Origin: Cornus controversa | Taxonomy: Eukaryota > Streptophyta > Magnoliopsida > Cornales > Cornaceae | Length of the DNA: 64,000 nucleotides | NCBI GenBank assembly: GCA_026545225.1 | Contig: CM048845.1 | Location: forward strand, 117,679,033 to 117,743,032 | Direction of reading: 5' to 3' | Shown: in pieces, positions 1-11,941 of the stretch | Layout: the number at the start of each line of letters is the position of its first letter | How positions within the stretch are numbered: position 1 is the first letter of the stretch | Made by a program: the position numbers and the translations under genes | Notes under the pieces: model-generated | What the model was told of the DNA's origin: nothing | Databases searched by the model: none | The model's input: the letters and a program-made list of their open reading frames with translations, nothing else

Positions 1-973
1 CACTGCAAAATAGGAAACGGTACCACTATTCCAACAGGCAATACATTTATCGCTTAACATAAGAAACACAGAGGAAAGAAAAACATGGATCCATGGAGCG
101 TTACATCATTTCACTCAAGTCTAGGTACACCCAAAATAATGCAGTTTTCTTCTGCATGCATGTCATGATAACACTCCTCCTGTTAACACCCATATCTGTA
201 TCAAATTCCATCATCATCTCTACTTGTCTGGTTTTTATGGGAATGAGCTCATCTCATTTATCATCATTATCATCGTCATCTTGCCTTAATCCCATATGAA
301 CAGGGTCGCGCACACGACTTCTCTTTTTTCATTATTTTCTATTACACATCATCTCATTCATCTTTATCTTAATAATGTTTGCAGTAAGTTGAAAGCTGTT
401 AGTAACTATGCAGCACATGAATCTTACTCTATTTGTGCACTTACCCAAAAAATCTACTCAATTACTAATCAACATAAAGTTTTTCAGCTGGAATTTACAA
501 ATAACTAGATTCCTCTTGCTGGAAAAAACAGAATACATGTAACATGTTACACATCAACCAGCTTCTTTTATTCTTGTATTTTACACAAGTAGTCCTCCAC
601 CTTACCCACAAACCGAATCGGGCTGAAAGCGAAATTCATCCCAAATCTTTTGATTCCCCAATTGGAAACAAGAGAATACATCAACCAGTTTCACTTTTTT
701 AGCACCTAAACATACAACTATACAAGTGCTCTGAGTTTCACTAATGCCACAAAAACCATTCCTCAAAAGCATCGAGACTGGTTCATCAACTAACAAACAA
801 TTAAGAAGATCTTATTACAATAAACCAACACATATACACGTATCACAATTCACACAAATCAAAAGAGGCAAACATATATATATAGATTGAATAAACATAT
901 ATAGTTCAAGTATATGATATCGAACATGAAATTAAATAGAAGTTAGAGAGAGAAAGAACAGAGGAAGCAAAAC
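1..973 (-). other. Probable first intron of the B-box gene
   Basis: This stretch follows the B-box exon on the minus strand. I found no downstream B-box exon (no Cys/His pattern, no conserved Val-His-x2-Asn-Lys-Leu continuation) on that strand, and the short open frames are not conserved-looking. The simplest reading is that intron 1 covers all of it and continues beyond the window. Confidence 0.45.
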
Positions 974-1066
974 CTTGTCATCGCAGGAGCGGCATAGAGC
1001 GGCCTCATCAGCAGCGCAAAAGATCACAGCCGCAGCGCTCTCACAAGCGTCACAAAGCGTTCGCAT
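974..1066 (-). CDS. B-box zinc-finger protein, first exon only (BBX18/19-like)
   Basis: Read on the minus strand, the ATG at 1066-1064 opens 31 codons that begin [20 protein letters not shown] and run to a Cys-Asp-Asp-Lys end. The Cys-x2-Cys ... Cys-x7-Cys-x2-Cys spacing and the [11 protein letters not shown] motif are the N-terminal half of a B-box 1 zinc finger as in plant double-B-box proteins (BBX18/BBX19 group), nuclear regulators in light and flowering pathways. The exon ends AAG|GT at 974/973, after the same Lys where this family usually has an intron. The donor (GTTTTG) is weak. The rest of B-box 1 and the second B-box are not visible in positions 1-973, so they should lie off the left edge. 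The family is confident; the exact member is not. Confidence 0.82.
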
Positions 1067-1500
1067 TCCTATTGATATATTTGTACCCTTCCACTCTCAT
1101 TTCTCTGATCATACACTACGAATTTTTCGTATATACATACATCAACCAAATTCCACATAAACACCAATTCAATTCTTGGAAAATAAGAGATGAGATTCTT
1201 CAGAGATCGACAAGGAAACAATTCACCAAATCAATGTATAGATATAAATAAATTGAGGATGGAGAAACAAACATTCAAGAGAGACGAACATATATTGATT
1301 TTAGAGAACAGTTTTTTTTTTTAAAAAAATAATAATAAAAAATTAAAAAATTACGTAAGGTAATGAGGGATGTGTCAACTTTGGTTTGTTCGCTCACTCG
1401 CAGCCACAAGATTTAAAGGCCGTGGGGACTGAAAACGATGCCCAGTTACTCTCGCCCACCAGTTACATATCTTACTGGCCCATTTAGGTCTCCAAAGTCC
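1067..1500 (-). promoter_or_regulatory. Upstream region of the B-box gene (5' UTR and promoter)
   Basis: Sequence immediately upstream of the B-box ATG, reading leftward on the minus strand. It contains a T-rich stretch near 1310-1350 and an ACGT core (TTACGTAA) at about 1351-1358, a type of site bound by plant bZIP factors. No convincing TATA box or start site can be fixed by eye, so the assignment is positional. Confidence 0.35.
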
Positions 1501-2731
1501 ATATTATCCCTGTTAGTTGTTAAAGTGCTCATACCTAATAAGAAACAATTATTTTTTAAGCCTTTGGTTTAATTATCTTCAAATTAAAATTTTTATAAAA
1601 TTATTTTAACATCTCTGTCACACAAAAGATCAGTTAAACAAAATCACACATCTAAATATATAATTACAATAATAACTTCAAGTTATAATCCTTTTGTGTA
1701 AAAAAATTTTAATTTTTAATCCTTTAACTGGTATTAACATATTTTATGTATACATTTTCTCTATCAATTCATACAGGTACTACCGTCACATAGAATAATT
1801 TTTACATTTTAATTTTTTATGTTAATTAATTTTAACAGAATTGACTGTTAACTAATGACAGGAATATCCGGATAAAGTCAACCAAACTTCAGAAAAGTTG
1901 ACCACCATATATTAAAAACGTTAATTTGAAAATAATTAGACAAAATTCAGGAGAGATCGGAATAATTTATCTTATTTTTTATAAATAAAGAAATTGATGA
2001 GTATATATTTACTGTATTATATTATTGAATAATGGGAATACCAAATAATATTTTCTCATTTTCTTTTTTCATTATCTTCTTTGTTTAATAAAACAGAGCT
2101 CAAACCATTTTTTTAATCATTGATGTATTATTGTGGCACCAATTTGAGTCTCACCAAAAATGCATCAGAAATTTAAATACAAGGTCTCACTTTACATGGA
2201 GGTTGAGTGTTTGAGTTATAGTAAAACAAAATTTCGCGAGCGTGTTTGTGTCATGTCAGACACGTGACTAGTCCGTGTTGGGGTTTCTGAATTTTTTCTT
2301 AATTGTATTTTCATTAGTACATGTTTATTTCTTCAATACTTTGAATTTTTTCTTAATTATATTTTCATTAGTACATGCTTATTTCTTCAGTACTACAAAA
2401 TGATTAGGTCAGGTCACCCCTGAATGCTGAATGGGTTCAATGTTTATTTCTGATTGGTCCACGTGCTCTAAACTGATTGGACTTTTCGGGTTAGTGGTGG
2501 GAGATGCAACTATATATGTGTGGTTTTGTTGGGATCGTTGCTAACTCAAAAAGTATGAAATATCTAGCGTAAAACTCAAGTTAATCAAATTGAGCTGAAA
2601 ATTAGATTTCATTTGAATAGGTAGCATCTTAATGATTATTTCAGCTCAAAATTGCAAAACACTCGAGGAAACTTTCTAAAATAATAATTTTACTACTAAA
2701 ACAGATAAAGAAGATATAATGAACTACCATA
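1501..2731. other. Intergenic, AT-rich, no gene seen
   Basis: No coding pattern on either strand. It holds CACGTG G-box cores near 2258-2265 and 2459-2465 and a 54-bp tandem duplication listed separately. Confidence 0.5.
2287..2394 (+). repeat. 54-bp direct tandem duplication
   Basis: Units 2287-2340 and 2341-2394 align without gaps and differ at only a few bases. Each starts YTGAATTTTTTCTTAATT and ends with TTCTTCARTACT. The unit occurs twice, with no further copies. Confidence 0.85.
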
Positions 2732-3910
2732 GGAGTTGATATTGTCACTCCATCAATATCCTCTGGTACTCCACTTTCACTTTTTTGTAAAGTACAATTA
2801 CAAAGGTGTCCATCTACTATACAATATTTGACTCTTATACTTTTAATACCCTAATTGCCCTTATTTGATAATGTTAGAATTCTTAACTCCAAATTGCAAC
2901 TTCTCTCTCACGTTCTTTTTTGGTGTGAAAATACTTCTTCGTTGATTTTAAAAATATTATTTTTTTATATTGAATCAATTTATCAATATTTATTTTAGAA
3001 GTAAAAAAGTTTAGGATTCAATATAATGATTTAGAGAGTATCAATCAAATGTATGTGATTCGGATAATAAAAAAAAGTTACATGATTAGATAAGTTTAGA
3101 AGAAGTCGTTAATAATAGATTACCTAGAGAAATATTAAAAATGTATTTGAGTTGGAAACAAACATTATATCAATGAATAAAACTTATTTGAAAAAAAATT
3201 AATTATATTTAAAATCAAAAGAAAATTTAATTTCACTTGAATAAAAATTATGATATATAGTTCTTTAAGAAAACTAAGGAAATCTTTTTTATTTTAATAG
3301 AGAACTTTTATAAATTAAAAGATGAAAAGAGAAAAACATGACTCAATGAAATATTTTTTCAATTGTAGTTGTCTTAATTTAACTAAGAGTCTTTGCACCA
3401 AAATTTCAAAAGATAAAAATAAAAAAATTAAAATGATATTTTTCTTCGTTTGCTTTTTATTTTCTCCTCCTTCCTTTCTATTTTGTTTGTTCACAAATTG
3501 ATGGTATGTTTCAAAATTTTAATTTATATTATTTTATAAATAAAGCACATGAAAAATAAATTATACGTTTGGTGAGTAAAAATAGAATATTTTAAATTTT
3601 AGACTTTTTGAGTTATATAGGATAAAGACAAGAACAACAAGTTTCAATTGAAAAATGTCTAAACTATAGTATTTGGGTGGTAATAAATGGATTGTTATAT
3701 TGTAAACCTAAAGAAAAAAAGTTAAAAAAACTTTTTTTAAAGAAAAATAAATTAAAATTAAAATTGAGTCTTGAATTAGAAGGACAATTAGGTTACTAAA
3801 AATATAAGAATCTAAAATGGTATAACATAGGACCACTTTTGTAATTTTACTTTACAAAAATATAGGAGTGGAGTGTCAGAGGATATTGGTGGAGTGCCAA
3901 TATCAGCTCC
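2732..3910. mobile_element. Foldback/MITE-type element with ~80-bp inverted ends
   Basis: The left end (GGAGTTGATATTGTCACTCC, continuing through CATCAATATCCTCT to a TTTGTAAAGTA segment) is matched in inverted form at the right end (positions about 3830-3910), giving imperfect terminal inverted repeats of roughly 80 bases. The interior is AT-rich and non-coding. A related element in the opposite orientation occupies 5150-7285 and shares interior sequence, which supports a transposon family. A target-site duplication is not clear, so the superfamily is undecided. Confidence 0.72.
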
Positions 3911-4046
3911 CTTTCTTATATTACCTTTAATTCAATATGCATATATTAGGTTCCAAATTGACAGCTTCGGATTTTAGTAAGATGTTTCTCATGTAATTCG
4001 AATTGAAAAATAATAAATACAATTATACAATGAAAGTTATAATCAA

Positions 4047-4136
4047 ACTAGGAGCCAAACGGCTTCATGCGAGACTCATGTTTGAATTCCACATGCAGTA
4101 TCTAATAAATGGAGAGCCCTTATAAGTTTTACCGTG
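4047..4136 (+). repeat. Possible SINE fragment
   Basis: The segment has a tRNA-like internal promoter B-box look (GTTTGAATTCC near 4081), followed by a CACATGCAG motif and a short unique body. This layout resembles plant tRNA-derived SINEs, but no second copy is present in the window and no poly-A or target duplication is evident. Confidence 0.22.
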
Positions 4137-4385
4137 CATATAGATCATTCGAATTTTGCTTTTGCTTATTATCTCCAATATATGTATGACCCAAAGTTAG
4201 AAGATGAACTCTTTGTTAAAATGATATTTACTTCATGGGTAAGAGTAGGTAAGACACACTCGCACATCAACCTTTTGTTTTGGTAGATGATTAACACAAG
4301 CACATGTAAAATATGTGTGTTTAGTACGTGTGTTTGTTTGTATTGCTCACCTACTACATTGTTATGCGATAGTCGAATCATTCGC

Positions 4386-4871
4386 TAGAAGTGTACAAAA
4401 ATCTGTCCAAACAAAAAATCAGATCAAATATGACAATTCCTTTTAGTTTTTATCAGTTTGATTCGATCACAGTTTCAAAAATTTCAAATCGTAAATTTTT
4501 GATTCGGTTAAGAATTCGTGTCCATCTGAACCGGTCCAATCTGTTTAATTATATATATATAAATTTACAAAATATATTATATAGTTTATAATATTATATT
4601 AAATTACTAAGTAATCTGTAATTAATATGATGTTAGAATGTGTAATTAATTTGTAATTTATATAATTAAACCTATAATATTATATTAAATTACTAATTAA
4701 CCTGTAATTTGATAAATAAATAAAAAAACTATGATGTTAGAATTAAGGACGGAATCGAACCGGACCATTTCTTTATGATTCGGTTCAGTTTTATAATTTA
4801 GTGAAATCAATTTGTACGATTTAAAATATTATAAAATCAACTTGAACCGAATTAAATCCTGTGCACTCCTA
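4386..4871. mobile_element. hAT-type MITE, 486 bp
   Basis: The element begins TAGAAGTGTACAAAAATC and ends GTGCACTCCTA, which are inverted relatives of each other. It is flanked by an 8-bp target duplication with one mismatch (TCATTCGC at 4378-4385, CCATTCGC at 4872-4879), the duplication length typical of hAT transposons. The subterminal sequence is rich in GGTTCGGT/ACCGGACC-like words shared with the larger element at 23603-25856. No transposase is encoded. Confidence 0.8.
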
Positions 4872-5149
4872 CCATTCGCCTCTCTCAACTCACACGTGTG
4901 AATGATCCCATGGTCTCACAATCACATTGCCCCGACGGAATTTAACCTTCAATATCCTCTTTTAAGGATGTGGTGGTGACTATATGTTATTTTCAATAAT
5001 ATGTGAGTACATGTACATTCAAATAATTATTCATTCTGAAATAGGTGTTGTGTTTGTTAACTTTTATTTTTTCTAATTACTGAAAAGTTAATGAACACTT
5101 GTTACTTCGAGTTTTCTACCATTATATGTATATATTCAACAAATAATTA

Positions 5150-7285
5150 AGGCAGCTGATATTTGAACTCCATTAATATTCTTAACACTCCACTCACCTC
5201 TTTTTTTTAAAATAAAATTACAAAAAAGTCCCTAAGTTATACAATATTTGATTTTTATATTTTTAATACCATAATTTCCCTTTTAAGTTAGGACTCTAAT
5301 CCAATTATTTTTTTTACCTTTCTTAGAATTCTAATTCATTCACGCTTTATCTCACATTCTTATATTTGGTATATTGTCTTTTATTTACCAAAATTGTAAT
5401 TTATTTTACATTTGCCGTATCTATACAATAAGACAAATTAAAGATTAAATACACGCAATTAATCAAACAGAACACGAAGGAATGAAAAAAAATAGTAAAG
5501 GAAGAATAACATCCTTTTAAATTATGAGAATTTACAATTAAAAAAGGATTCTAGCGAGTCACATATTTCTCTTTCCATTTCTTAATTGCTAAAAGTTTCC
5601 TTCTAAAATAAAAAAAGCTTTCCATAGCTTCCTTAAAGAACTATACATCATAATTTTTATTTAAGTACAACTAAATTTTTCATTGTTTTTCAATTCAATT
5701 AAATATTTTTATTCATGGATATAAATTTTACTTCCAACTCAAATACTTTTTAATCTAATCAAATAACTTTTATTATCCTAATCACATACATTTGATCAAT
5801 ACTCTCTCAAATCATTATATTGAATCTTATACTTTTTCACTTATATTTAATAGTAACTCATTTCTCCTCTTTGATCTAGACAAAAATTGTGTCTATTATT
5901 CTCAACATAGCATTCGAATGGATAAAATTCAATTCTAAAATAAAAATTATTGATTAATTCAGTAAGAAAAAAAAAATTTCAAAGAAAACTCGAAAAATAT
6001 ATTATGAAGAAAAGTAGAACAAAAAAAGAAAAAAAAATCACATTACTATGGGCACTAGAGGGTTGAATGATTCATAGATTTCTAAAATTTCTTCAATACG
6101 ACTTGTCTTAACAATTTCAGCAACTTCCTCTAACTTACACGTAGTCTCTTCCATTTTTTCTCAATGAGAGAGAGAGAGAGAGATGAGAAGGAATGTGAGA
6201 GAAGTTGCATTTTGGTGCCAAGAATTCTTACCTCAAGAGATAAGGACAATTATGATATTAATAAGGGAAAATTAGATTTTGGTGACAAAATTGAATTTGT
6301 TTGCTTTTTAGTGACCTTAAACACAAGAAAAGATAGATAGTAACCAAACTTAAAAAATAATTGCAGATTAGTGACCATTTTAATTTAATGTCTTAAATAT
6401 CCTTTCAATAAAAAAGGACACTTTTTAACAGTAGGGTTACTAGTTTGTGTGTGTGTATATATATATATACACACATATATGTCTGCACCATAGTCATTCA
6501 AAATAATGCAAATTCTTTATGCTCTCCCTGTTGTCCGATGATGGCTTCATGAATTGGGAGATTTGCTGATGGAAATTGATGCCTGCAAATAGAGATACCT
6601 CCCATGTGTGCACAATGGTATCAATGGAACAGATGAAAATAGGTTTGCAGTCGTTAACTTTGCAATGAGGTGATGTTGGTTGCTGCGCTGTATAACTAAT
6701 AACTATAGTATATATATATTATCCGCTAATTATATCACCACCGTGTAACTAATAAACTCTAAAACGCAACGAAATTAATGAGGGTTTGAAATTGAGTGGC
6801 TTGCACAATCGATTTCATATATATATATCCGCTAATCATATCACCACCGCACTGCATAACTAAGAAACCCTAAAACACAACGAAATCAAAAACAGTTTGG
6901 TGTTGAGAATGGCATGGACAATTGATTCCAACAGCAGAAGAACAACAATGGCTCTGGCAAAGACTCCATGGGGATTGACTGAACAAAGTTCAAAATTTAA
7001 AACAAACAAAAATTGTAAATGGAAGGGCATTTAGGATATTAAATTAAAATGGTCACTAATAGGCAATTATTTTTTAAGTTTGGTTATTATCTATCTTTTC
7101 TTAAGTTTAAGGTCACTCAAAAGTAATTTTTTTCAATTTTGGTCACCAAAATCTAATTTTTCCTATTAATAATATAAGAATTAAACATGATGTATCATAA
7201 GGATTTTTTTTCGTAATTTTGTTAAAAAGAAAAAGATAGGAGTAGAGCGCTAGATGATATTGATGGAACGCCAATATTGTCTCAC
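5150..7285. mobile_element. Foldback element, inverted relative of 2732-3910, with nested insert
   Basis: The left end (GCAGCTGATATTTGAACTCC) and the right end (inverted GAGACAATATTGGCGTTCC) belong to the same terminal-repeat family as the 2732-3910 element. Interior stretches around 5640-5830 are the reverse complement of 3010-3270. ATAATTA flanks both sides (5143-5149 and 7286-7292), a candidate target duplication. The element was later split by the Mutator-like element at 6265-7163. No coding sequence is present. Confidence 0.7.
6265..7163. mobile_element. Nested Mutator-like MITE, 899 bp
   Basis: The ends are long inverted repeats of about 130 bases: GGGAAAATTAGATTTTGGTG on the left, and GGAAAAATTAGATTTTGGTG when the right end is read in reverse complement. 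An exact 9-bp direct repeat, TATTAATAA, flanks it (6256-6264 and 7164-7172). Long TIRs plus a 9-bp duplication are the signature of Mutator-like elements. The interior (about 6430-7010) has no transposase and contains a (TA)n stretch. It sits inside the older element at 5150-7285. Confidence 0.85.
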
Positions 7286-7636
7286 ATAATTATTGACTAT
7301 TACAAATAGAAAAAGATAGCCAGACAAAAAATTTACTACTCTCAAACTCAAGTTGTATTCTGAACTTGTTCATCGATCGGAGCCTTTTACTTTATTTCAT
7401 CAAGATATCAAATACAGTACATATATTATATGTGAATCCACATCTTCACTCGAGGGTACATATATATAAGCACAAAGTAGATCTCATTGATTGAAAACCA
7501 AACCCTGAAACCCTGTAATTAACACATATATAACATATAAAATATATAATTAATAGATTTTTTTTCTTAATTAATCACAAAGCATGCATTGCAAATAAAG
7601 AGAAGGGTACAAGGCAATGACAACATAATTAATTAG

Positions 7637-8439
7637 CTAGAATGAGAAGTTCATCATGTCCATGCTCAAGCTCTCCATCATCACATTCTCCATCAATCCA
7701 CATTTAGTGACAGTACCCATCTTCTGCTTGTAGTTTCCAATAATGTCCTTTTGTTTCAATGAGCAAGAAGAGATGGGAAGGACCGGTAAGTTGTCGCAGT
7801 TGCAGATTTCAATCATGTATCCATCTGGGTCATGGAAGAACACTTGATCCACCTTGATCCCTTCTTCCTCAACCACCGCCGTCACATATCTCATTCCCAT
7901 GTCTTCCAATCTCCTCTTAACCAATCCCACATCAGTGCACTGCATGTTTATATATATATTCAGTATTCAGTCTTATATATATATATGGTTATGCATGTGT
8001 ATATATGTCTATACAACATATATATCTAATGTGGATATAAAGAATTGCATGTGTTGGATTCTTACTTGAAAGGATATGTGATTATCCTTGGGATTAATGG
8101 GTTGTGGTTCGTTCACGGTGTCATACTCCTCGTCAATGGACTCGTTCTCGAGGAAGTGTATCCCAATCCCGTAATTGAATAACCTAGAAAAATTTAATTT
8201 GAAAAGGGTCGTTAGTATATACTACTAGAAAAAACAACTTCGTAGCATGAGAGAAAGAGAGATTAAGCTAATTACCAAGCTCCATGGAAATTGAAAGATG
8301 AAGGTCTTTTGATGGAGAAAAAGCCCAAGACATCTTCATAGAACCGCACAGAAGTCCACACTGATCTAACCAACAAAGAAACATGATTTAGTGAGAGAAG
8401 TGGGAGTGACTCACAGCTGCCTACTTCCTCTATCTCCAT
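7637..8439 (-). CDS. VOC-superfamily protein, glyoxalase-I-like (3 exons, 194 aa)
   Basis: Three minus-strand exons join in frame: 8439-8276 (ATG at 8439-8437), 8183-8066 and 7939-7637, with GT donors and AG acceptors, giving 194 residues. The product is a small vicinal-oxygen-chelate protein like Arabidopsis GLYI4/GLYI7, a family linked to methylglyoxal and stress metabolism and usually cytosolic or nuclear. Conserved marks are LNHVSLLVRS with His19, the RFYEDVLGF helix at about 32-40, the GAW-LFNYGIGIH strand (54-64), NPKDNHISFQ with His90, and FFHDPDGYMIEICNCDNLPV with Glu138. These are the paired metal-site strands of the fold. Length and intron positions fit the family, and the C-terminal 45 residues are poorly conserved. 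Whether it detoxifies methylglyoxal is not decidable here; several plant relatives lack classical activity. Confidence 0.93.
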
Positions 8440-8555
8440 TTTTTTTTTCTCTCTCTATAGTGTATTTGCTTATATGTCTTAATTCTATATATCTATTCTC
8501 ACTCTTCTTCCTCAACCTTTGTCTGTGTACATGAATCATGTTACTAGTGTTGCTC

Positions 8556-8563
8556 TTTTTATA
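8556..8563 (-). promoter_or_regulatory. TATA box of the VOC gene
   Basis: TATAAAAA on the minus strand, 117-124 bases upstream of the ATG, which would leave a 5' UTR of roughly 85-95 bases. It is followed by a CT/GA-rich leader, common in plant transcripts. Confidence 0.6.
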
Positions 8564-9180
8564 GAGAGAGGTGCTTTTGTGTTTCATTCAAATTTGCGGA
8601 CAACTGATCTCAAAATTGAGTGAAGAACTTTCCTCGCAAATTCTCATTGAATAAGACAAACAAATGGTATGTATGCAGTCCATATCACCATATCTATAGA
8701 TATTATATTATCAATTTATCATCCATCAGTAAGTAATCAATAAAGCAGAGCAATATATAGTTATTCGCATCAAATAAAAATATAGATACAAAAATAATAA
8801 TTCTTGATGTATTACCTCAAGCATACTGTGACTGGCTAGTTATAGTACATGTCCGTATGTTTTTTTTTTTTAACGGAAAGTTAGGAAAATATATTAAAAG
8901 TGTATAAATTCTTACATGTCCGTGTGTTGTAAATAAGATGGAATATATAGATGATACGGAGAGGTTGAGTGTTAAGCCTGGTTAGGAGCAATACCTAATT
9001 TAATCACACAAGTAATTTAAAAATAAAACACCCGGATTTGCACTATAATTTGTTGATGACACTCAATATTGTTAAGAACTAGTTTTTAATGTTACAAACT
9101 TATCTGACTATATTATCTATTCTTTCTTTTCACAATCTAAAGAAGTTTAATAGAATTAAAATGACCAAAAAATGATCAAG

Positions 9181-9225
<45 letters not shown>

Positions 9226-9311
9226 TAGTTGATTACAAAATAGCCATAGATGGTGATCGCAAGGAAGTAGAAAATCGTGTGTTAGAAGTGCAATTTTTTG
9301 GTTTTCTATTA
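8564..9311. other. Intergenic upstream of the VOC gene
   Basis: No gene is seen. It contains the (AT)n tract at 9182-9222 and AT-rich sequence only. Confidence 0.5.
9182..9222. repeat. (AT)n microsatellite
   Basis: About 20 uninterrupted AT dinucleotides. Confidence 0.98.
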
Positions 9312-10543
9312 TGCTGCGTTGCGTTTGATATGCGTGAATGAAATGGAATGAAGCTGTGAATGGAATGAGAATGAAATGAAATGACCATTCTCATTCCATT
9401 GTTTGATTGCAAATATGAAATAAGATGATTTTAAATCAAATTCTCAAAAATACCCCTCCAAGTGACAAATAAATTAAACCAACAAATATGTGGTGGAAGA
9501 AGGTGGAGATTTGGAGGTGGTAAAAGAAGGTAATGATGTGGAGGTGGAGGAAGGTGGCGATGTGGCGGTGGTACAGTAGGGGTGGTGGCAGTAATGTGGA
9601 GGTGGTGGGGGTGGGGGTGGGGGTGGAGGAAGGTGGGGGTGTGGCGGTACAATAGGGGTGGTGGTGGAGTGGTGTAATGGGGGTGGTGATGGCGATGTGG
9701 ACGTGGTGGAGAAAGGTGGTGGCATCGGCAACAGTGTTGGTAGTGGTGGAGAAAGGTGACAATATGAAGGTGATCGATGGTGTGGTGGAGTAGGAAGGTG
9801 GTGATGTGGGGATGGAGGTGGTAGAGGCGATGGTGGCAGTGGTGGTAGAGCCGGTGGTAGTGGTGGTGGTGGTGGTCGTAGAGCTGGTGTATGGTGGTGG
9901 CGGTGGGGGTGGCAGTGTGGTGGTGGAGGTGGTGGCATCGGTGACAGTGTTGGTGGTGGTGGAGAAAGCTGGCGATATGAAGGTGATCGATGATGTGGTG
10001 GAATAGGAAGGTGGTGATGTGGGGATGGAGGTACTGTAGGCGATGGTGGCAGTGGTGGTAGAGTCGGTGGTAGTGGTGGTGGTGGTAGAGCTGGTGTATG
10101 GTGGGGGTGGCAGTGTGGTGGTAGAGGTGGTGGTGTCGGCGACAGTGTTGGTGGTGGTGGAGAAAGGTGGCAATATGAAGGTGATCGATGGTGTGGTGGA
10201 GTAGGAAGGTGGTGATGTGGGGATGGAGGTGGTGGAGGCGATGTTGGCAGTGGTGGTAAAGCCGGTGGTAGTGGTGGTGGTTGTGGTGGTAGAGCTGGTA
10301 TGTGATGGTGGTGGGGGTGGTAGAGCTGGTGCGGTGGTGGAAGTGGTGATGGTGATGAAAGTGAATGATTTTTTGGTCATATGATTTTTTTTTTTAATCT
10401 TACTGGGAATGGAATGTCCATTCCATAGGTTTAACTATGGAATGAGTTTTAATTTTTGAAAATGAATTTTCATTTCAAGGGAATGACCATTCTCACCTTA
10501 AAATTCATACCAAACAAAGGAATAGTTGGTACCAAACATAGCA
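9312..10543. mobile_element. PIF/Harbinger-like miniature element expanded by a GGT-rich minisatellite
   Basis: The outer parts are rich in GGAATG/CATTCC words arranged as inverted repeats (9330-9410 against 10400-10510). The tips TGCTGCGTTGCGTTTG and inverted TGCTATGTTTGGTACC are similar, and TTA flanks both sides (9309-9311, 10544-10546), as expected for PIF/Harbinger-type insertion. The middle (about 9480-10360) is almost pure GGTGGT-type sequence with few stops in any frame, so it yields long Thr/Ser/Pro- or Val-rich reading frames that are not genes. Both the superfamily call and the exact tips are tentative. Confidence 0.55.
9769..10350. repeat. ~200-bp GGT-rich minisatellite, about three units
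   Basis: The landmark GGTGATCGATGRTGTGGTGG recurs at about 9769, 9981 and 10179, giving periods of about 212 and 198 bases. Differences between units are mostly small insertions or deletions of GGT triplets. Confidence 0.85.
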
Positions 10544-11941
10544 TTAGACTGTTAGGTATGTAAATTATCACATTGAAGGACAAGGCATAAAATTAAATTA
10601 AGAAAAGTTTTAACAAGAAACTCTTCTACGCTTCATATGATTTCTTCTCTTTTTTTGGTAAGTTTAATTTGCTTTGATTTGTATTCCTATCACTTTAAGC
10701 ATACGTTATTAAATGTCACACCAACGTTAGGTCCCAAATGCTTAGTTCCAACAATTAATTGATTAGTTGGAATGTTTGGTTAATCCAATTAGAAGAAAGG
10801 AAAGAGTAAAATTTCGTTCATTCACATTATATTTTACTAATATGGAGGATGACTATATATATATATATATATATGATCATGTGATCTTGCGTGCATGTGT
10901 TATGTTGAACCCCAAGCCCAGCTTGGTGTACCAAGTGTATCACCCCAAAATGGATTAGGATACAAGGTTCCAAAAAATGAGAAACTTCTTAGATGTTTCA
11001 TCATAATATATTGTGGCTCTCTCTGATCAGCAACTGGACAGCTGATAGATATGATTGATTACCCGTTCTAGCTAGTTTTCTCTAGCGTCCGGACCCTACT
11101 TCTATGGATGCATCTTACAACTTACTACTATTATTACTTCGATCTACTATTACACAAAATGATACTTCTTCACAAATATCATGTACATTTGACTCGGACG
11201 ACTGGACTAGCCATTTTTCAAATTCAAAACATTTTTACATTGCCAAACACACCATCAACCACGCACATCATATCATGCACATAATCATTTACTAATGTGG
11301 GACCAATTAGAGTTTGTAACTCAATTATTTATATATATACCCTTTCACATATGATTGGTGAGTTTTTAAACTCATTTTTCTAACCCAAGGACACTGGTAT
11401 TCACTTGTTTCTTAGTTAGTGGATTCACTGTAATTGTAGTTTTAAATTCTACAATTACTAGAAAGAATAATTTTTTTTTTTTTTAAGAAATTACTATTTC
11501 ATTAATTAAAATTGAGATGAAAGAACTATAATGGACAGACGTTTCTTAAAATGAAAGATTTTTTATTTTTATTTTTAATACTAAGTCTTTTAAGATTTGG
11601 TTTTGAGTATCTCTATACATTCTCATTATACAAACATGTAATTTTTTCAAACTTTATGAATCTTAATGTGATGATGATTATGTATATATGTGTATGTGTA
11701 TGTGTATATATATGTATAAATCTTTATCATTATCAGATTAAGATTCATAAAGCTTGAAAGAATTACAAGTATGTATAATTTGTAATTTTATATTTTAATT
11801 TATTTTATACTAAAATATGTAATATAACATATATTAAAAATATATTTAATAAAATTTGCAATATATTTCTAGTGCTTCAAAAATATATATATGTGTATGT
11901 GATTGTGGCTTAAGGTTAAAGGGAAAGTAATGGAAGAAAAG
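10544..11941. other. Intergenic, no gene seen
   Basis: AT-rich sequence with short (TA)n runs near 10854 and 11690 and a small perfect hairpin at about 11431-11459 (GTAATTGTAG stem). Short open frames lack any recognisable protein features. Confidence 0.5.

Noticed and set aside
9436..10380. 314-codon minus-strand open frame, Thr/Ser/Pro-rich
   Set aside because: It is a by-product of GGT triplet repetition: overlapping frames on the same and opposite strand are equally open, and it has no domain or conserved composition outside the repeat.
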